Shown here: positions 27,203-36,195 of the stretch, in pieces
How the letters are laid out: every line of letters starts with the position of its first letter
How positions within the stretch are numbered: position 1 is the first letter of the stretch
From: Chloroflexota bacterium
GTDB lineage: Bacteria; Chloroflexota; Ktedonobacteria; Ktedonobacterales; Ktedonobacteraceae
Direction: 5' to 3'
Length of the DNA: 64,000 nt
Assembly: GCA_902810755.1 (NCBI GenBank)
Contig: CADDYT010000007.1
Location: 30,523-94,522 of the forward strand
Translations under genes and position numbers: made by a program
Notes under the pieces: model-generated
The model's database searches: none
What the model saw: the letters and a program-made list of their open reading frames with translations, nothing else
What the model was told of the DNA's origin: nothing

Positions 27203-28456
27203 ATGCTATACAATGAACCATGTAAAGCAGGTCGCTTACAGGTTGATGAGACATCAGTGAAGGTGGTAGCACCTTTTAATAAGCTAGTATGGTCAATACC
27301 ACGTAAGGATGTGACGTATATTGCGCTGAAAAAAGGTGCGATGATGGCGGACCTCACAATTTATACAGCATACAATCTTTTTCCCGCGAATTTTATGGCG
27401 AAACAAAATGCTGAGAAGTTTCTGGAGTTTTTTCCGAATGTTCCTGTAGGGCCAGAACTACAGGGAGGATTCCCACTGTCCTCGCAGCAGACAGGGAATG
27501 CTTCGCAGCCACAACCACAGGGGCAAGGGCAACCATCGACTGATCAGACAGGAGTACCGCAAGCTGACTCACTACCCCCAACATCCTCTGCATCACTGCC
27601 TTCAAGCGCTCAGGGACAAACACCATCACCAGCGTCCGGTCAGCTCTCCCCATATCCTCAATATCCACAGGCTGGGCAATATCTACCTGGTCAACCACTA
27701 ACATATCCACCAGGATCAGGGATGATGCCACCAAAGCCGCCGCGCAAGAAATTGAGTCGCCGCACATGGGCTATCATTGGGACAATTGTGTTGATTTTCA
27801 TTATTATTGCAGCAGTGAGTAATGGCACGAAGAACACTAATAATACTACAACAGGGGGTACTTCAACGCAATCCGCATTGCAGGCGACCACACAACCAAC
27901 TACACAACCAACGGTCGCTCAGACTCCAACTCCGACACCGACAAAGGCTCCTACGCCCACGCCTACGCCTTCATTCGTAACCTTTGGGGATGGAATATAT
28001 CAAGTCGGTAAAGATATCCAACCGGGTACCTATCGCACACGGACTGGATCCCCAGGATGTTACTATGAGAGGCTGAGCGGATTCAGCGGCTCACTTAGCG
28101 ATATCATTGCCAATAATAATACCGATAATCCCGCTATTGTCACCATTAGCGCGACAGATAAAGGCTTCTCTTCCCAGAATTGTGGCACCTGGACAAGTGA
28201 TTTGTCACAAATCACCGCCAGCAAAACCAGCTTTGGCGATGGCATGTACATCGTGGGTACTGATATCACTCCGGGAACGTACAAAAATACGGGTGTTACC
28301 GGATGCTACTACGCCAGGTTAAGTGGATTTGGCAACACGACAGATGATATTATCGCCAATAATAATACTGACTCTCAGGCCATTGTCACCATCGTCGGCA
28401 CCGATAAAGGCTTTCAGTCGAATGGATGCGGTACATGGACGCTAATAAATAGTTGA
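27203..28456 (+). CDS. Membrane protein with PH-like N-terminus and two tandem extracytoplasmic repeats
   Basis: The start is ATG 27203 behind GGGAGGAG. The 417-residue protein has an N-terminal domain of about 75 residues that may be PH-like (VKVVAPFNKLVWSIPRKDVT), a Pro/Gln/Ser-rich linker and a transmembrane helix at about 190-212. A Thr/Pro-rich stalk and two copies of a repeat of about 70 residues follow. Each copy reads FGDGxYxVGxDIxPGTYxT, GCYYxRLSGF, DIIANNNTD, AIVTI, DKGFxS and CGTWT, with paired cysteines. Similar repeats occur in secreted proteins of actinobacteria and Chloroflexi. The gene lies between the DUF1156 fragment and DUF499, which is not a usual place. It could be an inserted passenger or a new component. 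Confidence 0.7.
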   Translation: MLYNEPCKAGRLQVDETSVKVVAPFNKLVWSIPRKDVTYIALKKGAMMADLTIYTAYNLFPANFMAKQNAEKFLEFFPNVPVGPELQGGFPLSSQQTGNASQPQPQGQGQPSTDQTGVPQADSLPPTSSASLPSSAQGQTPSPASGQLSPYPQYPQAGQYLPGQPLTYPPGSGMMPPKPPRKKLSRRTWAIIGTIVLIFIIIAAVSNGTKNTNNTTTGGTSTQSALQATTQPTTQPTVAQTPTPTPTKAPTPTPTPSFVTFGDGIYQVGKDIQPGTYRTRTGSPGCYYERLSGFSGSLSDIIANNNTDNPAIVTISATDKGFSSQNCGTWTSDLSQITASKTSFGDGMYIVGTDITPGTYKNTGVTGCYYARLSGFGNTTDDIIANNNTDSQAIVTIVGTDKGFQSNGCGTWTLINS

Positions 28457-28474
28457 GCCAGAGGGACACAACAT

Positions 28475-31400
28475 ATGGCACAAAGCAATCACGAGCGCGT
28501 GGGACGCGCGTTAGAACTGTTGAATACCGGTCTCAAACCGTTTGTCGAGCGGGAGATGCAGGCGAAGTATGGGGCGCGCTGGCCGTATGAGGCCGCCACG
28601 TCCTTACGCGAACAGCACCTTGCCGAGAACGAGGATGGCATCCGCCTGGATACCCAGGGGCTTTTGCTGCTCATGTGGGATCAATGGACGCCCGTCTTTA
28701 GTAAGGTGCTGGGCCACGCCGAACGTAGCCTGATCAGCGAATTGCGTACCACGCGCAATCAATGGGCGCACCAGGAAGCCTTTAGCACCGATGATGCCTA
28801 CCGCGCTCTCGACAGCATGCAGCGCCTGCTTACTGCCATCTCCGCCTCAACACAGGCCAACGAGTTGGAACGACAGAAGTATGAACTGATGCGCCAGCGT
28901 TTTGAAGAGCAGGCACGCCATGAGACGCGCAAAGGCTCAACCGCTCCACTGGAAGGACGCCCCTTGAGCGGATTGCGTCCCTGGCGCGAGATTGTCACGC
29001 CGCACCCCGACGTAGCCAGAGGTAGCTACCAGCAGGCCGAGTTTGCCGCTGACCTGGCCCAGGTGCATCAGGGCATCGGCTCCGACGAGTACCGTGTGCC
29101 GCGCGACTTCTTTCAGCGTACTTATCTGACCTATGGTCTGCGCAAACTGCTCGTCACCGCGCTCCAACGCCTGAGTGGCACGGGCGGTGATCCCGTGGTT
29201 GACCTGCAAACCAACTTCGGCGGCGGCAAAACGCACTCGCTGCTGGCCCTCTATCATCTCTTCTCCGGCGTCCCCGTTGCCGATCTGGTGGGCATGGAAC
29301 CCGTGCTGACCGAAGCTGGCGTCGCCCGTCCCCCAGAGGCGCGGCGCGCCGTGCTGGTCGGCTACGCACTTTCCCCTGGTCAGCTGACACGCAAGCCGGA
29401 TGGGTGCCTCGTCCACACGCTGTGGGGCGAACTGGCCTGGCAACTGCTGGGTCAGGAGGGCTACGCCCTGGTGGCCGAGGCCGACCGGCAAGGCGTCAGC
29501 CCCGGCTCCGAGGTGCTGCGCGCCCTCTTTGTCAGAGCCGCGCCTTGCCTCATCCTGATTGACGAATGGGTGGTCTTTGCCCGTCAACTCTACGGCGTCT
29601 CCGGCCTGCCTGCCGGTTCGTTTGATGCCAACCTCAGCTTTGCGCAGTCGCTGACCGAGGCCGCCAAAGCCGCCCCGCGCACGCTGGTCGTGGCTTCCAT
29701 CCCCGCTTCGGATACCGAGGTCGGCGGCGAGGGCGGACGCGAGGCCATGATTCGCCTCAAGAATATCTTTGGGCGCATCGAGTCGCCGTGGCGTCCGGCG
29801 GAGACCGAAGAGGGCTATGAGATTGTGCGCCGCCGCCTCTTCCAGCCCATCACCGACCCGGCGCTGTTCGTGGCCCGCGATGCCGTCGCCAAAGCCTTTG
29901 TGGACTCTTATCGCAGCCAGCCACAGGATTTTCCCGCCGAGTGCCGTGAGAGCAGCTATGAGCACCGCATCAAAACTTCCTATCCCATTCATCCCGAACT
30001 GTTCGACCGACTCTACAAGGACTGGTCTACCATCGACCAGTTCCAGCGCACACGCGGCGTGCTGCGTCTGATGGCTGCCGTCGTGCATACGCTGTGGGAA
30101 CACCAGGATAGCGGCCTGCTGATTCTGCCCGCCAGTGTGCCGATCAACGTCAATAGCGTGCAATTCGAGCTGACCCGCTATCTGGAGAATAGCTGGGTGC
30201 CGGTGATCGAGAAGGATGTCGATGGCCCACATTCGCTGCCGCTGCACCTGGACAATGAGAATAGTGTGCTGGGACGCTACTCAGCCAGTCGCCGCGTGGC
30301 GCGCACCATTTTTCTCGGCTCGGCCCCTATTCCGCAGAATCCCAACAAGGGCCTGACCGAAGAGCGCATTCAGCTCGGCTCGGTGCAGCCGGGCGAGAGT
30401 ATCGCCACTTTCGGTGATGCCTTGCGCCGCCTCTCCGATCAGGCCACGCATCTCTATGTGAACGGACAACGCTACTGGTATGCTACGCAACCCAGCGTCA
30501 CTCGTTTAGCGCAAGATCGAGCGGCGCAACTCGACGAGGAAGCGGTCTACGAGTTCATCAGACAACGCCTGCATCATGAGCAGAAGACGCCTGGTGACTT
30601 TGGGCGGGTCCATCCTTGCCCGCTCTCCACGGGCGATGTGGCCGACGATGATGCCGCTGTGCGCCTGGTGCTGCTGCGACCCCAGGTCACGCACGCGCTG
30701 CGCGATCAGCAGAGTTCGGCACGCGAAGAGGCGAAAAAGCTGCTGAACCTCCGAGGTAATACGCGGCGCAACTATCGCAATACACTGCTCTTCCTGGCGG
30801 CAGACCGCAACCGTTTAGAAGACCTCAAGCAGGGCGTGCGCCAGTTTCTGGCCTGGGACTCCATTGTTCAGGAGAGCGAGACGCTTAACCTGGATACGTT
30901 CCAGCGCAATCAGGCGCACAGCAAGCGTGAGGAGGCCAGCAAGAGCATTGAGGCGCGCATTCCCGAAACGTATATCTGGCTGCTCGTGCCAGACCAGCCC
31001 GACCCGCGCAAGCCCGATGAACTGCAAGAGCTGAAGTTGCAACCGCAACCGCAGGTGTCGCTGGCCCAGAACGCCAGTCGTCGCCTCAAAACGGAAGAGA
31101 TGCTGATGACGCAACTGGCCGGAACGCGCTTGCGCTACGAACTGGATCGCATCCCGCTCTGGAAGGGCCATCATATCAGTATCAAAGAGTTGGCCGACTA
31201 CTTTGCGCGTTATGTCTACCTGCCACGCCTGAAAAACACTGAGGTGCTGCTGAGTGCCATTCGTGACGGGGTGGCCTTGCCGGAGTGGGCACGCGAAACC
31301 TTTGCCTATGCCGATAGGTGGGACGCGGAGCAAAACCGTTATCTGGGGCTGAAAGCTGGTCAGGCCATCACGGTTGGCATCACCGCCAGTAACGTGCTGG

Positions 31401-31891
31401 TCAAACCCGAAGCCGCGCTGGCGCAACGGCAGGCCGATGAAGCCGCTCGTCTGGCAGCGGAAAAGGCCGCACAAACGATCAGCAGCGCAATGACTTATAA
31501 CGAGCCGCAGGCACGTGCTAGCTCTGTGGTGGTCGAGCGTGGCGGGGCCAGCGTGCTCCAGCCCCCCTCTCACCCAGGCAGCCCACAGGCTTCGAGGGAG
31601 TCACCAACCATACCAGCGCTCTTCCCCCCCTCGTCGGCGAGGGTGGATGAGTCACCTTATCACCGTTTCTACGGCTCGGTGCAGATCGACCCGCGCCGCA
31701 TGGCCAGTGACGCGGGCAAGATCATGGAAGAGGTGGTGAAACATCTGACCAGCCTGCCCCACGCCAGCGTCACCATCACAGTAGAAATCCAGGCCCTGCT
31801 CCCTGATGGCGTTCCCGCTGAGGTGGTGCGCACAGTCAGCGAAAACTGCCGCACCTTGCGCTTTGAGAGTCATGGATTTGAGGAAGAGTGA
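28475..31891 (+). CDS. Swt1-type HEPN and DUF499 ATPase, phage-defence type
   Basis: The 1138-residue protein appears intact. The N-terminal 120 residues match the Swt1-like HEPN domain (RVGRALELLNTGLKPFVERE, RTTRNQWAHQEAF). The DUF499 ATPase follows, with Walker A TNFGGGKTHSLLAL at about 246-260 and Walker B CLILIDEWVVFARQL at about 358-372. The C-terminal part keeps the family's closing helix-strand region (VTITVEIQALLPDGVP). DUF499 proteins occur beside DUF1156 methyltransferases and helicases in BREX-like loci. HEPN domains are often RNases, but this one lacks an obvious Rx4-6H motif. The partner methyltransferase is truncated and no helicase follows, so this copy is orphaned. Confidence 0.85.
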   Translation: MAQSNHERVGRALELLNTGLKPFVEREMQAKYGARWPYEAATSLREQHLAENEDGIRLDTQGLLLLMWDQWTPVFSKVLGHAERSLISELRTTRNQWAHQEAFSTDDAYRALDSMQRLLTAISASTQANELERQKYELMRQRFEEQARHETRKGSTAPLEGRPLSGLRPWREIVTPHPDVARGSYQQAEFAADLAQVHQGIGSDEYRVPRDFFQRTYLTYGLRKLLVTALQRLSGTGGDPVVDLQTNFGGGKTHSLLALYHLFSGVPVADLVGMEPVLTEAGVARPPEARRAVLVGYALSPGQLTRKPDGCLVHTLWGELAWQLLGQEGYALVAEADRQGVSPGSEVLRALFVRAAPCLILIDEWVVFARQLYGVSGLPAGSFDANLSFAQSLTEAAKAAPRTLVVASIPASDTEVGGEGGREAMIRLKNIFGRIESPWRPAETEEGYEIVRRRLFQPITDPALFVARDAVAKAFVDSYRSQPQDFPAECRESSYEHRIKTSYPIHPELFDRLYKDWSTIDQFQRTRGVLRLMAAVVHTLWEHQDSGLLILPASVPINVNSVQFELTRYLENSWVPVIEKDVDGPHSLPLHLDNENSVLGRYSASRRVARTIFLGSAPIPQNPNKGLTEERIQLGSVQPGESIATFGDALRRLSDQATHLYVNGQRYWYATQPSVTRLAQDRAAQLDEEAVYEFIRQRLHHEQKTPGDFGRVHPCPLSTGDVADDDAAVRLVLLRPQVTHALRDQQSSAREEAKKLLNLRGNTRRNYRNTLLFLAADRNRLEDLKQGVRQFLAWDSIVQESETLNLDTFQRNQAHSKREEASKSIEARIPETYIWLLVPDQPDPRKPDELQELKLQPQPQVSLAQNASRRLKTEEMLMTQLAGTRLRYELDRIPLWKGHHISIKELADYFARYVYLPRLKNTEVLLSAIRDGVALPEWARETFAYADRWDAEQNRYLGLKAGQAITVGITASNVLVKPEAALAQRQADEAARLAAEKAAQTISSAMTYNEPQARASSVVVERGGASVLQPPSHPGSPQASRESPTIPALFPPSSARVDESPYHRFYGSVQIDPRRMASDAGKIMEEVVKHLTSLPHASVTITVEIQALLPDGVPAEVVRTVSENCRTLRFESHGFEEE

Positions 31892-32919
31892 GCAGCAGAG
31901 AGCAGCGAGCTGGAGCAAGTATCACGAGCAGATGGATGAAAGACGATGTACCAGCTACTCAACAGGGCTATGATACGTCGTATCTGACCGTCAGAAAGAC
32001 GTTGACAGGCTATTGCTGCCCCTGCGTCTGTTGTTCGGTCAGGAGCGAGGCAAAGACCGCGATACTCTCACGAGAGCTATATTGCAGGCGATTGAAATGT
32101 TCGTGGTTGGGCAAGGTTGGAAACGCCGACCGCAAGAGAGCCAGCGCGTAGCGGTAAAAGATGCGTTCGCCAGGAAACGCGCCCATTGCCTAAAGACCAC
32201 CAGAGGCACCACCTCGCTACGCGGCGGCGAGGCGGCTGATCCAGGGCAGTGCTTCTGCGTAAAGCCTGCCGATTCAAACTTTCGCGTACAGTTTTCAGGT
32301 TTAGATGCGCTGGCCTCTAGCACATTGTTGAGATTGTGAGCATTATGCTGTAGTGAGGAATCGAACTGAAATTCTCGTTTAAACATTGGGACATGTAAAG
32401 ATAGTTGACACAATATTTTGTACTCTATTGATGTATTAACTACTATATATTGTCTGAAGCAAAAATCTGAATCAGGCGATAGTAGGTGTACTCTACCAAA
32501 AAGTACGAACCTATATCTCTAGGTAAGGAAGAAGGGTGTATATCCTTTCTTCCTTACAGGAACTGAACCGATATCTTTACACTTTGCTCACGACTGAGTA
32601 GTCGGCGGCGAACCAGCCGGGTGAGGGGGTGTGCGGCGCACAGGTGATGATGATCTTCGCTTCTTTCGTCGCCGAGAGGGCTGGGGAGTTCGGGAAAGAA
32701 GTCTGGTAATGGCATCGACAAAGTCGCAGAGCGTTTCTGAGGTACGACGAGGATGCGTGTAAATTGCTATCATAGCCCCATAGAGTGGCTTCATAGGCTG
32801 ATCGAGCATCGAGCATCAGAAGCAAGAGCGTATTGATGAAATGCATAAAAGATAGGTTAAAACCGCTTTTGTGACGCTTCTGCGTGGTTTCATCCGTCAA
32901 CGGTGAGAACATTCGTGCC
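31892..32919. other. Degenerate region after the DUF499 gene, no gene supported
   Basis: About 1 kb holds only fragments. The first 450 bases keep GC-rich, gene-like composition but no coherent frame. From about 32400 the sequence becomes AT-rich. A minus-strand stretch at 32577-32912 is open for 111 codons without any recognised domain. The expected helicase partner of DUF499 is not here. The region ends at a Tn3-type terminal repeat. Confidence 0.5.
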
Positions 32920-32957
32920 TTGTGAGAGATTTTTGCACGTATCCTGAGCTTACCTCA
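32920..32957 (-). repeat. Tn3-type terminal repeat copy A (isolated end)
   Basis: On the minus strand it reads TGAGGTAAGCTCAGGATACG followed by TGCAAAAATCT, closely matching the ends at 33313-33360, 35964 and 41730. Its outer edge at 32957 abuts an IS110 transposase start, so it looks like the right end of a transposon remnant inserted in that IS110 gene. Confidence 0.75.
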
Positions 32958-33027
32958 TGCTGAGGCACACCACCAGAAAGCGTTGATGCACATCAATACC
33001 TGCGCACCGTTGATAGAGGACCTGCAT
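32958..33027 (-). pseudogene. IS110-family transposase, first 23 codons
   Basis: From ATG 33027 the frame reads MQVLYQRCAGIDVHQRFLVV, the typical start of IS110-family DEDD transposases (GIDVH holds the first catalytic Asp). It is cut after CLS by the Tn3-type end at 32957. The rest of the gene was not found in the window. Confidence 0.7.
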
Positions 33028-33312
33028 ACTCACTGCTCCTTTCTCTTGAAGTCACGTCGATGCGGCATCCTCCCAGGGGGTGTCTGTTTGTGTTCAGTGT
33101 CTTCTTCGTGTTCTCATACTCAGTCTTGCACTGGTGAGGCGACAGGGAGTGGTTCGTCCAGACACCTCAGTACAGTTTCAAAAGCACGCTCTGAGGCGGT
33201 ATACTGTTGGTCGTCTTCTCTCCGGGAGGAGCCACCTTCGAGGATACTCTTTTTCATCGGGAGTGGTGCGCCTACGGCGCATGATGTTTCAACTCTCGGC
33301 ATGGTGTCCTTC

Positions 33313-33360
33313 CAAAGCTTTGCTGTGATAGAATTTTACACGTATCCTGGGCCTAGCTCA
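33313..33360 (-). repeat. Tn3-type terminal repeat copy B
   Basis: On the minus strand it reads TGAGCTAGGCCCAGGATACG, then TGTAAAATTCTATCACAGC, almost the same as the left end of the Tn3-family transposon at 35964. The outer edge faces the lipoprotein/TIR gene pair. Confidence 0.8.
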
Positions 33361-33406
33361 AGAGAACTTTTACTGTGAAATTATGAGAATAAGAAGGAGA
33401 TGAGGT

Positions 33407-34387
33407 ATGATATCTAGATATGGCAAATGGCATGCTTTTTACGCCCCGTTCTCTTTGCTCATAAGTATGCTGCTTGTCTTGAGTGGATGCTCTCCGACAA
33501 AAGGAACCAATATCTCAGACCCAACCATCACATCTATTCCAGAAGCATCTTTTTCGACAGCGAATCTCCTCGAGGTGGTGAGTTCAAAGGTAGTGGCTTG
33601 TAATTCTCCTACATCTGGCGCTTTTTTTTCAGAGAAGTCTTTGGTTCTTGCAACTAATCGGCTTATCTATGATCAAGCTGAAGTAAATCAGATAACCACA
33701 TTTGTCAATTCACAGAGGACTGGCTTGGTGACTGACCTCGTTGGAAATAGGGACACCTCCTTAATACCTCCAGATACGCTGAAATATATCACTGGAAGTC
33801 CTCCTGCCTCAGTGCTCTATCCAGAGGACTCCGAAGATAGCACTTTCTGCTCTGTGTTTCTAACAGTCACGAATATAAGCCAGAAAACACTTCAAATTTC
33901 GCAGATGCATTTACGCTACCTGGATGACACCGAACCGAATGCGCAACTTTATCGCTTGATCAATGTTTGTTCTATTGGTCAACGTCTTCAAGAAGGAAAT
34001 AATTGTCCTATGATGGGTGCTGGACCTGGGGAGGGTTACCAGGTTAGCTTCGCCGTTAGTAGAGGACCTGCCAACACGGTTCTCTCTGGCATGCTTGGTC
34101 CAGACAATCCGAGCCTGCCGAGTGGGGCAATACCTATCCTGAGACCTGGCGATGCTGCAGAGATTACCATAGGGATTAATATCACGGATTATACGAGTGG
34201 CCTCGTTGTTTCTGTCGTTCCTGAAATCGTCGTCACCTCTTCCAGCGGGACGCAAACGTTTACCCTCACCCAGTTAAAAATGGACATCGCCATTGCGGCT
34301 CCTCAGAATGTTTCTTGCTACGCTCTTAAAGGTACAACATTTGTGGAACAAAACCCCCAGATTCAATATGGCTCATGGTGTGTCTAG
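33407..34387 (+). CDS. Secreted lipoprotein of unknown function, partner candidate of the TIR protein
   Basis: The start is ATG 33407 behind AAGGAGATGAG. The 326-residue product has a signal peptide ending in the lipobox VLSGCS (Cys at about 28), so it is anchored outside. The mature part is beta-rich with several cysteines (CSVFLTVTNISQKTLQISQM) and resembles an immunoglobulin-like or DUF4352-like fold, without a firm match. The gene converges with the membrane TIR gene; their 3' ends overlap by 15 bases. Both genes are AT-richer than the neighbours and lie between two Tn3-type ends facing them, so the pair was probably acquired together. Confidence 0.65.
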   Translation: MISRYGKWHAFYAPFSLLISMLLVLSGCSPTKGTNISDPTITSIPEASFSTANLLEVVSSKVVACNSPTSGAFFSEKSLVLATNRLIYDQAEVNQITTFVNSQRTGLVTDLVGNRDTSLIPPDTLKYITGSPPASVLYPEDSEDSTFCSVFLTVTNISQKTLQISQMHLRYLDDTEPNAQLYRLINVCSIGQRLQEGNNCPMMGAGPGEGYQVSFAVSRGPANTVLSGMLGPDNPSLPSGAIPILRPGDAAEITIGINITDYTSGLVVSVVPEIVVTSSSGTQTFTLTQLKMDIAIAAPQNVSCYALKGTTFVEQNPQIQYGSWCV

Positions 34388-35845
34388 CTGAGTAAGATGT
34401 CCGTCTCGTAGTTTTTGATAGAGATGCAAGTTACTCTTATCACTAAAGATAATGTGAAAAAGAGTGGGGAGTGTTAACGTATGTGTTTGTCCTTCATTGG
34501 CAACTCGATAGGTAATGGCAATACGGAAGCTCAGAAAGACTTCGACTAATGAGGTGATTTGTATACTGATTCTATCTGTCTCGTGTAAAGTTAAGAAAAC
34601 ATAACTATAGGGGGGGTAATCGTATGTTGTGAGAATAGGCACATTGGTATCTCCGCCTGTGTAAGTACCACGGTACAGGTTATAGTTGGACAATGTCGGT
34701 AAATTCTGCATTAACGCGTAGAGTGGATGTGGAATAGAGGTAATTTGCTCTACGATGATTTGTATCTGTTCGATGAGCAGCACATACTGATCCCGCCGGA
34801 GATTGCTTATGCCAATGGCAATACGAAAGACAGTTGGTACCTGCTGCTTAGGTTGATAGATACAAAGTGCCGGTACTCCCTGCTTTAATAATAATAATTG
34901 GTTCGAGTTCAGTCCCGAAGGATCGCTAGGAAAGACAAATGTGTTCTGCTGCGTACCAATGAACTGCACCGCGAGATTTTGATCATGGACTTCTCCTTCA
35001 TTTTGCGAAGATAGTTGTCTGGAAGGTTGCTGAGAGGAATGACAAACAGTGAGGAAGCAAAGTGGGCGCGAAAGCAAGGGGAGAAGAAGGAACATTAGAA
35101 CAAGCAAAATGGCAAGAGAAACAAGCAAGCTTCTCTTGCTCAGATGCCTTTGTCTGCGTTTTTGGGTACGTTTGCTATGTTGGCTTTCCTCGTCTCCAGC
35201 AACCTCCGAATAGCGAGAACCAAACTGCTGGGGTCCATCGTCTGCCGATATCACACTCATTAGTTCTGGGTGGACTTCCGGTACAGTCAAAAACTTCCCT
35301 GATAAAGACTGCTCGAGCATGCCAGTGTCCTGGAGAATCTTTCCATTCTGCTCTAGTAGCCGGGAAGAGAGAGGGAAAGCAGGAGACTGTTTTTTTATCT
35401 CTTCGATTACAGAGCGAATGCCTTCTGCTACCTCAAAAAAAGCCTCATCCTGACTATGCCAGGAAGCGCTACGAATAGGTTTTCCGTGCTTCGGCAGAGC
35501 TTGCAATTTTCCAAGAGGCCCATCCTGCCAGGAAACGGGATCAATGATAATGGGGATCACCTGAGCTTCTCCCCGTCCAGACCGCTCTAAAGCCACTTTC
35601 ATCTCGACATTCCAACAATAGTCAGAATTCATAAAGTTGAGGCTCACCAGCAATAAGATAATCTGGGCTGACTCGAGATGAGCATGGATCTCATTTTCCC
35701 ACGTTGCTCCTGGACTGGTAGAGCGATCACACCAGACGCTAATAGGCTCTTGTCGTTGCAGTGCCCGCAACTGTTTCTGTAATCGTTGGAGATATTTTTC
35801 GTCTTCGTGCGCATAGCATACAACGATCTCTATGGTGGCTTCCAT
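34373..35845 (-). CDS. TIR-domain protein with transmembrane helix and extracytoplasmic domain
   Basis: The start is ATG 35845 (MEATIEIVVCYAHEDEKYL) behind AAAGGGATGAG. The 490-residue protein has an N-terminal TIR domain (about 1-150): VCYAHEDEKYLQ is box 1, DRSTSPGATWENEI is the BB-loop region, and SDYCWNVEMKVALERS contains Glu81 at the position of the catalytic glutamate of NADase TIRs. A linker leads to a transmembrane helix at about 258-282. The C-terminal 200 residues are predicted outside and contain strand-rich sequence of unknown family. Prokaryotic TIR domains are commonly NAD-degrading effectors or signal producers in phage defence; a membrane-anchored form could sense an envelope signal. 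The neighbour is a lipoprotein that may be its partner. Confidence 0.8.
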   Translation of the reverse strand: MEATIEIVVCYAHEDEKYLQRLQKQLRALQRQEPISVWCDRSTSPGATWENEIHAHLESAQIILLLVSLNFMNSDYCWNVEMKVALERSGRGEAQVIPIIIDPVSWQDGPLGKLQALPKHGKPIRSASWHSQDEAFFEVAEGIRSVIEEIKKQSPAFPLSSRLLEQNGKILQDTGMLEQSLSGKFLTVPEVHPELMSVISADDGPQQFGSRYSEVAGDEESQHSKRTQKRRQRHLSKRSLLVSLAILLVLMFLLLPLLSRPLCFLTVCHSSQQPSRQLSSQNEGEVHDQNLAVQFIGTQQNTFVFPSDPSGLNSNQLLLLKQGVPALCIYQPKQQVPTVFRIAIGISNLRRDQYVLLIEQIQIIVEQITSIPHPLYALMQNLPTLSNYNLYRGTYTGGDTNVPILTTYDYPPYSYVFLTLHETDRISIQITSLVEVFLSFRIAITYRVANEGQTHTLTLPTLFHIIFSDKSNLHLYQKLRDGHLTQLDTP

Positions 35846-35963
35846 ATTCTCATCCCTTTGCAGCAGACACCATCCTGATAATTGATACCATTGGCGAATT
35901 GATGGAGGATATGGCAAGGATTCGTTCCTGGAGCAGCCATTTTGTCACTAAAAACCTTAAATA

Positions 35964-36011
35964 GAGCTAGGCTCAGGATACGTGTAAAATTCTACCACAG
36001 CGAAGCTTTGT
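35964..36011 (+). repeat. Left terminal inverted repeat of the Tn3-family transposon (copy C)
   Basis: It matches copy B almost base for base for about 45 bases (including CGAAGCTTTG-type inner sequence), and copy D for about 36. It faces inward toward tnpR. Confidence 0.75.
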
Positions 36012-36195
36012 ACTCCATTCCAAGCCGCCTCGATGAGCAAGAGCGTGCGCCTCGTCTATTCCCTGCTGCTCGGCACGAGACAGGGTCTCAGCACTATCGA
36101 CCAGGCCGTCTGCTGCTTCTTCATCACAGGAAGCGGAGCGTGCAGTTCCTGGTGAGAGCATGTTCTACATCTGCTGGGCCTGGTGCGATTGGAGA

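Noticed and set aside
28937..30247. 436-codon minus-strand open frame opposite the DUF499 gene
   Set aside because: Antisense shadow of a strongly supported gene; no domain and no ribosome site.
32577..32912. 111-codon minus-strand frame as a gene
   Set aside because: No domain, poor ribosome site and position inside transposon debris; it could be a fragment but cannot be supported.
33361..35963. TIR/lipoprotein pair as cargo of one transposon bounded by copies B and C
   Set aside because: The repeats point the wrong way: their outer edges face the pair, so these genes lie between two elements and not inside one.
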